Shown one piece after another: positions 60,497-64,000 of a stretch of DNA of 64,000 nt. The notes below the pieces were generated by a model that worked only from the letters and a program-made list of their open reading frames with translations, was not told the origin of the DNA and made no database searches. Source of the DNA: Enterobacter pseudoroggenkampii (lineage in GTDB: Bacteria; Pseudomonadota; Gammaproteobacteria; Enterobacterales; Enterobacteriaceae); NCBI RefSeq assembly GCF_026420145.1, contig NZ_JAPMLV010000006.1, positions 148,950-212,949 of the forward strand. The letters run 5' to 3'. Made by a program: the position numbers and the translations under genes. Position 1 is the stretch's first letter, and each line of letters starts with the position of its first letter.

Positions 60497-61678
60497 ATGT
60501 CCCATCGCCGCTCAGCCGTAAAAGGATCGCTATCCTTTTCTCATCCCGCGGTCCGCGCCTGGCTATTCCAGATTATTGCTATTGTTGCGGTTGTTCTCAT
60601 CGCCGTGTATCTCATCCATAACACCATTACCAACCTGAATAATCGTGGCATTACCTCCGGTTTCGCGTTTTTAGATCGCAGCGCGGGGTTTGGCATTGTC
60701 CAGCATCTTATTGATTACCAGGAAGGTGACACGTATGGACGCGTGTTCGTGGTCGGTTTGCTGAATACGCTGTTGGTATCGGCGCTTTGTATCGTCTTCG
60801 CGTCGATACTGGGCTTCTTTATTGGCCTGGCACGTCTTTCTGAAAACTGGCTTCTGCGGAAACTGTCGACTGTTTATATCGAGACGTTTCGCAATATCCC
60901 CCCGCTCCTGCAGATCTTCTTCTGGTATTTTGCCGTATTGCGTAACCTACCCGGCCCCCGTCAGGCCGTCGACGCGTTTGAGCTGTTTTTCCTGAGTAAC
61001 CGTGGGTTGTCCATTCCTTCTCCTCAGACGGGTGAAGGGCTGTACGCTTTCATTGGCGCGATTGTGATGGCGCTTGCTCTTTCAGTTGGCGTATTTCGTT
61101 TTAATCGCAAGCACCAGATCAAAACCGGTCAGCTTCGTAGAACCTGGCCAACGGCAGTCGTCCTGATCGTTAGTCTCCCGCTATTGGCACACTGGCTGTT
61201 TGGGGCTGCGCTGCACTGGGACATTCCCCATCTGCGTGGCTTTAACTTTCAGGGTGGGATGGTATTAATTCCCGAGCTGGCAGCGCTGACATTGGCGCTG
61301 TCGATTTATACGTCCGCGTTTATCGCAGAGATTATCCGTGCCGGGATCCAGGCCGTACCTTACGGACAGCACGAGGCGGCACGCTCGCTGGGATTACCCC
61401 ATACCGTGACGCTTCGCCAGGTCATCATTCCGCAGGCTTTACGGGTCATCATCCCGCCCCTGACCAGCCAGTATCTCAATATTGTCAAAAACTCGTCGCT
61501 GGCCGCTGCCATTGGTTACCCGGATATGGTGTCACTTTTCGCCGGAACCGTGCTTAACCAGACCGGACAAGCCATTGAAACCATCGCCATCACGATGTCT
61601 GTCTATCTGATCATCAGCCTGGTGATTTCACTGCTGATGAACCTTTATAACCGTCGTATAGCACTGGTCGAGCGCTAA
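60497..61678 (+). CDS. aapQ: Amino-acid ABC transporter permease (YhdX/AapQ)
   Basis: One of two membrane permeases, 393 residues. Eight or so helices, with the EAA loop EAARSLGLPHTVTLRQVIIPQALRVIIPP near 290-320 that contacts the ATPase. It is longer than typical HisM-type permeases because of an extra N-terminal region, as in the Aap family. 67 bp after aapJ. Confidence 0.96.
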   Translation: MSHRRSAVKGSLSFSHPAVRAWLFQIIAIVAVVLIAVYLIHNTITNLNNRGITSGFAFLDRSAGFGIVQHLIDYQEGDTYGRVFVVGLLNTLLVSALCIVFASILGFFIGLARLSENWLLRKLSTVYIETFRNIPPLLQIFFWYFAVLRNLPGPRQAVDAFELFFLSNRGLSIPSPQTGEGLYAFIGAIVMALALSVGVFRFNRKHQIKTGQLRRTWPTAVVLIVSLPLLAHWLFGAALHWDIPHLRGFNFQGGMVLIPELAALTLALSIYTSAFIAEIIRAGIQAVPYGQHEAARSLGLPHTVTLRQVIIPQALRVIIPPLTSQYLNIVKNSSLAAAIGYPDMVSLFAGTVLNQTGQAIETIAITMSVYLIISLVISLLMNLYNRRIALVER

Positions 61679-61684
61679 GGATCT

Positions 61685-62791
61685 ATGATGACAAAAGCGA
61701 TACTGTCGCACTCCTCGCGCCCTGCCAACTCGACAGGTGGACGTTTCATTCTCTGGGCGCGTAAGAATCTGTTCTCCAGCTGGAGTAACAGCCTGCTGAC
61801 GATTGTCTGCCTGTGGCTCATGTGGGAATTGATTCCTCCCCTGCTGAACTGGGCGTTTTTACAGGCCAACTGGGTCGGTTCAACCCGAGCAGACTGCACA
61901 AAAGCCGGTGCCTGCTGGGTGTTTATCCACGAGCGATTCGGTCAGTTCATGTATGGGTTGTATCCGCATGAACAGCGCTGGCGGATTAATCTGGCGCTGG
62001 TTATCGGCCTGCTCTCTGTCGCGGCCATGTTCTGGAAAAAGCTGCCTCATCGCGGACGCTATATTGCCGTCTGGGCAGTGGTTTATCCGATTATTGTCTG
62101 GGTACTGTTGTATGGCGGTTTTCTGGGGCTGGAACGCGTAGAAACACGCCAGTGGGGCGGTCTGACGCTGACGTTGATTATCGCTTCAGTGGGGATAGCC
62201 GGTGCTCTGCCGTGGGGGATTTTACTGGCCCTGGGACGGCGTTCAAAAATGCCGATCGTCCGTGTGCTCTCCGTTATCTTCATTGAGTTCTGGCGCGGCG
62301 TACCGCTTATCACCGTCCTGTTTATGTCGTCGGTCATGCTGCCGCTGTTTATGGCAGAAGGGACCACCATCGACAAGCTGATCCGTGCCCTGGTGGGGGT
62401 GATTCTCTTCCAGTCCGCCTATGTCGCTGAAGTTGTGCGCGGAGGTCTGCAGGCGCTGCCTAAAGGCCAGTACGAAGCGGCGGAATCACTGGCTCTCGGT
62501 TACTGGAAGACGCAGGGACTGGTCATTCTTCCACAAGCACTCAAGCTGGTCATTCCAGGGCTGGTCAACACGATCATTGCCCTCTTCAAGGATACCAGCC
62601 TGGTGATCATCATTGGATTGTTCGATCTCTTTAGCAGCGTGCAGCAGGCAACCGTTGACCCTGTCTGGCTGGGTATGTCCACCGAGGGATATGTCTTTGC
62701 AGCTCTGATCTACTGGATCTTTTGTTTTAGCATGTCGCGCTACAGCCAGCATCTGGAAAAGCGCTTTAACACCGGGCGTACACCGCACTGA
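61685..62791 (+). CDS. aapM: Amino-acid ABC transporter permease (YhdY/AapM)
   Basis: Second permease, 368 residues from ATG 61685 (a second ATG directly follows). Ribosome site aagga overlaps the end of aapQ. The EAA loop reads [30 protein letters not shown] long insert between the first helices is typical of AapM. 6 bp after aapQ. Confidence 0.96.
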   Translation: MMTKAILSHSSRPANSTGGRFILWARKNLFSSWSNSLLTIVCLWLMWELIPPLLNWAFLQANWVGSTRADCTKAGACWVFIHERFGQFMYGLYPHEQRWRINLALVIGLLSVAAMFWKKLPHRGRYIAVWAVVYPIIVWVLLYGGFLGLERVETRQWGGLTLTLIIASVGIAGALPWGILLALGRRSKMPIVRVLSVIFIEFWRGVPLITVLFMSSVMLPLFMAEGTTIDKLIRALVGVILFQSAYVAEVVRGGLQALPKGQYEAAESLALGYWKTQGLVILPQALKLVIPGLVNTIIALFKDTSLVIIIGLFDLFSSVQQATVDPVWLGMSTEGYVFAALIYWIFCFSMSRYSQHLEKRFNTGRTPH

Positions 62792-62798
62792 GGAAATT

Positions 62799-63557
62799 AT
62801 GAGCCAAATAACTATGACACCCGCCGACGCGATGATTACGCTGGAAAACGTGAATAAATGGTACGGACAGTTTCATGTCCTGAAGGACATTAATCTTAAG
62901 GTCAAGCAGGGAGAGCGCATTGTCCTGTGCGGCCCTTCCGGATCCGGGAAATCCACAACCATTCGCTGCATTAACCATCTTGAAGAGCATCAGCAAGGAC
63001 GTATCGTGGTTGACGGTATCGAGCTGAATGAAGATATCCGCAATATTGAACGCGTTCGTCAGGAAGTGGGAATGGTCTTTCAGCACTTTAATCTGTTTCC
63101 GCACCTGACCGTTCTGCAGAACTGTACGCTTGCACCGATTTGGGTACGAAAGATGCCGAAAAAGGAAGCGGAGGCATTAGCCATGCACTACCTGGAGCGC
63201 GTACGTATCGCAGAGCATGCGAATAAGTTCCCTGGCCAGATATCGGGTGGCCAACAGCAGCGTGTGGCTATCGCCCGTTCTCTGTGTATGAAACCGAAAA
63301 TTATGCTGTTTGACGAGCCGACATCTGCCCTCGATCCGGAAATGGTGAAGGAGGTTCTGGATACCATGATTGGGCTGGCGCAATCCGGCATGACCATGCT
63401 GTGCGTCACGCATGAGATGGGGTTTGCGCGAACCGTGGCCGACCGGGTGATCTTTATGGACCGTGGGGAGATTGTTGAGCAGGCGCCGCCGGACGAGTTC
63501 TTTGCCCATCCGAAGTCAGAACGTACGCGAGCATTCCTGTCGCAGGTGATTCATTAG
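62799..63557 (+). CDS. aapP: Amino-acid ABC transporter ATPase (YhdZ/AapP)
   Basis: The ATP-binding subunit that powers amino-acid uptake; 252 residues. Walker [10 protein letters not shown] at 45-53, signature ISGGQQQR near 147-154, Walker [14 protein letters not shown] near 167. Last gene of aapJQMP, 7 bp after aapM. A REP element follows. Confidence 0.98.
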   Translation: MSQITMTPADAMITLENVNKWYGQFHVLKDINLKVKQGERIVLCGPSGSGKSTTIRCINHLEEHQQGRIVVDGIELNEDIRNIERVRQEVGMVFQHFNLFPHLTVLQNCTLAPIWVRKMPKKEAEALAMHYLERVRIAEHANKFPGQISGGQQQRVAIARSLCMKPKIMLFDEPTSALDPEMVKEVLDTMIGLAQSGMTMLCVTHEMGFARTVADRVIFMDRGEIVEQAPPDEFFAHPKSERTRAFLSQVIH

Positions 63558-63568
63558 TCGTTAGCTCT

Positions 63569-63600
63569 GCCGGGTGGCGGCTTCGCCTTACCCGGCCTAC
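63569..63600. repeat. REP element
   Basis: gccgggtggcggcttcgcct followed by tacccggcctac, the classic imperfect palindrome of enterobacterial REP/PU sequences. It lies between aapP and the ribosomal RNA terminator. Confidence 0.85.
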
Positions 63601-63620
63601 CGTTTTTTTCGGCGCATGAA

Positions 63621-63651
63621 CGCAAAAAGGCCATCCTTTCGGATGGCCTTC
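63621..63651 (-). terminator. Ribosomal RNA operon terminator
   Basis: On the minus strand: stem aaggccatcc / ggatggcctt with loop gaaa, then five T. This is the standard rrn T1-type terminator, 12 bp after the distal 5S gene; it may also stop transcripts of aapP. Confidence 0.9.
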
Positions 63652-63662
63652 TCACTTATTTG

Positions 63663-63782
63663 ATGTCTGGCAGTTCCCTACTCTCACATGGGGAGACCCC
63701 ACACTACCATCGGCGCTACGGCGTTTCACTTCTGAGTTCGGCATGGGGTCAGGTGGGACCACCGCGCTAAAGCCGCCAGACA
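63663..63782 (-). rRNA. rrfF: 5S ribosomal RNA, distal copy
   Basis: A 120-nt gene that starts tgtctggcgg and ends actgccagacat, closing helix I perfectly. It lies after tRNA-Thr, as rrfF does in the E. coli rrnD operon. Confidence 0.97.
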
Positions 63783-63823
63783 AATTCTTTTACTTCTTGC
63801 CGAACTTTAACCTAAGTATAAAG

Positions 63824-63899
63824 TGGTGCTGATACCCAGAGTCGAACTGGGGACCTCACCCTTACCAAGGGTGCGCTCTACCAACTGAGCCATATCAGC
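63824..63899 (-). tRNA. thrV: tRNA-Thr (anticodon GGT)
   Basis: 76 nt with encoded CCA: acceptor gctgata pairs with tatcagc, anticodon loop ttggtaa, T-loop gttcgac. Placed between two 5S genes as thrV in rrnD. It reads ACC and ACU codons. Confidence 0.97.
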
Positions 63900-63911
63900 A
63901 CGCTAAATTTG

Positions 63912-64000
63912 ATGCCTGGCAGTTCCCTACTCTCACATGGGGAGACCCCACACTACCATCGGCGCTACGGCGTTTCACTTCTGAGTTCGGCATGGGGTCA
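63912..64000 (-). rRNA. rrfD: 5S ribosomal RNA, proximal copy (5' part outside window)
   Basis: 89 nt of the 3' part are inside the window, identical to the distal copy apart from the third base from the 3' side of the end (gccaggcat against gccagacat). The 23S and 16S genes should follow beyond base 64000. Confidence 0.95.

Overview
This window is a stretch of core enterobacterial chromosome. Almost every gene is an orthologue, usually of equal length, of genes in the E. coli K-12 gltBD-to-rrnD region. Several accessory features point away from Escherichia and towards Enterobacter, Lelliottia, Leclercia or Klebsiella: a type II dehydroquinase gene (aroQ) in front of accBC, a periplasmic alpha-carbonic anhydrase, a gabD-like dehydrogenase beside aaeXAB, msrPQ placed beside acuI, and GC-rich 'ccctctcccacagggaga' hairpin repeats. 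My best guess is the Enterobacter cloacae group (moderate confidence, from recalled gene order and not from any search).

Layout. 1-4.2 kb: the 3'-truncated, fused single-chain dihydroxyacetone kinase (minus), divergent from the HerA-like ATPase yjgR, which converges on the radical-SAM gene yhcC. 4.2-10.8 kb: a long regulated leader and gltBD (glutamate synthase). 10.8-14.6 kb (minus): sspAB, rplM-rpsI and zapE. 14.7-19.7 kb: zapG, degQ, degS, then mdh (minus) and argR (plus). 20-25.8 kb: a tandem pair of yhcN genes, yhcO, the gabD-like gene and aaeXAB, with aaeR divergent. 27 kb: yagU. 27.7-37.8 kb (minus): mreBCD-maf-rng-yhdP-tldD, the cell-shape and envelope cluster, followed upstream by csrD. 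40.2-48.9 kb (plus): acuI, msrPQ, aroQ-accBC, yhdT-panF-prmA and the carbonic anhydrase. 49.2-53.8 kb: dusB-fis, the small gene yhdU, an MHYT-GGDEF-EAL cyclic-di-GMP protein and acrS (minus). 54.1-63.6 kb: acrEF, yhdV and the amino-acid ABC transporter aapJQMP (yhdWXYZ). The window ends in the distal part of an rrnD-like operon on the minus strand: 5S, tRNA-Thr(GGT), 5S.

How the parts connect. Nitrogen metabolism brackets the window: gltBD assimilates ammonia, argR controls arginine synthesis, and aapJQMP has a good sigma-54 promoter with two NtrC-like sites at about -107 and -137. Envelope functions dominate the middle (MreBCD, YhdP, DegQ/DegS, MsrPQ, AccBC). Cyclic-di-GMP and Csr signalling appear twice: CsrD with degenerate GGDEF/EAL motifs, and a separate MHYT protein with both motifs intact.

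No insertion sequence, prophage, integron or CRISPR array was seen, and I found no convincing wholly new multi-gene system. The observations most worth following are the two small upstream reading frames in front of gltB (one overlapping its start out of frame), the sigma-54/NtrC architecture at aapJ, the 85-bp tail-to-tail overlap of acrS with the MHYT gene, the yhcN duplication, the palindromic promoter upstream of aroQ-accBC, and the dehydrogenase inserted beside aaeXAB.
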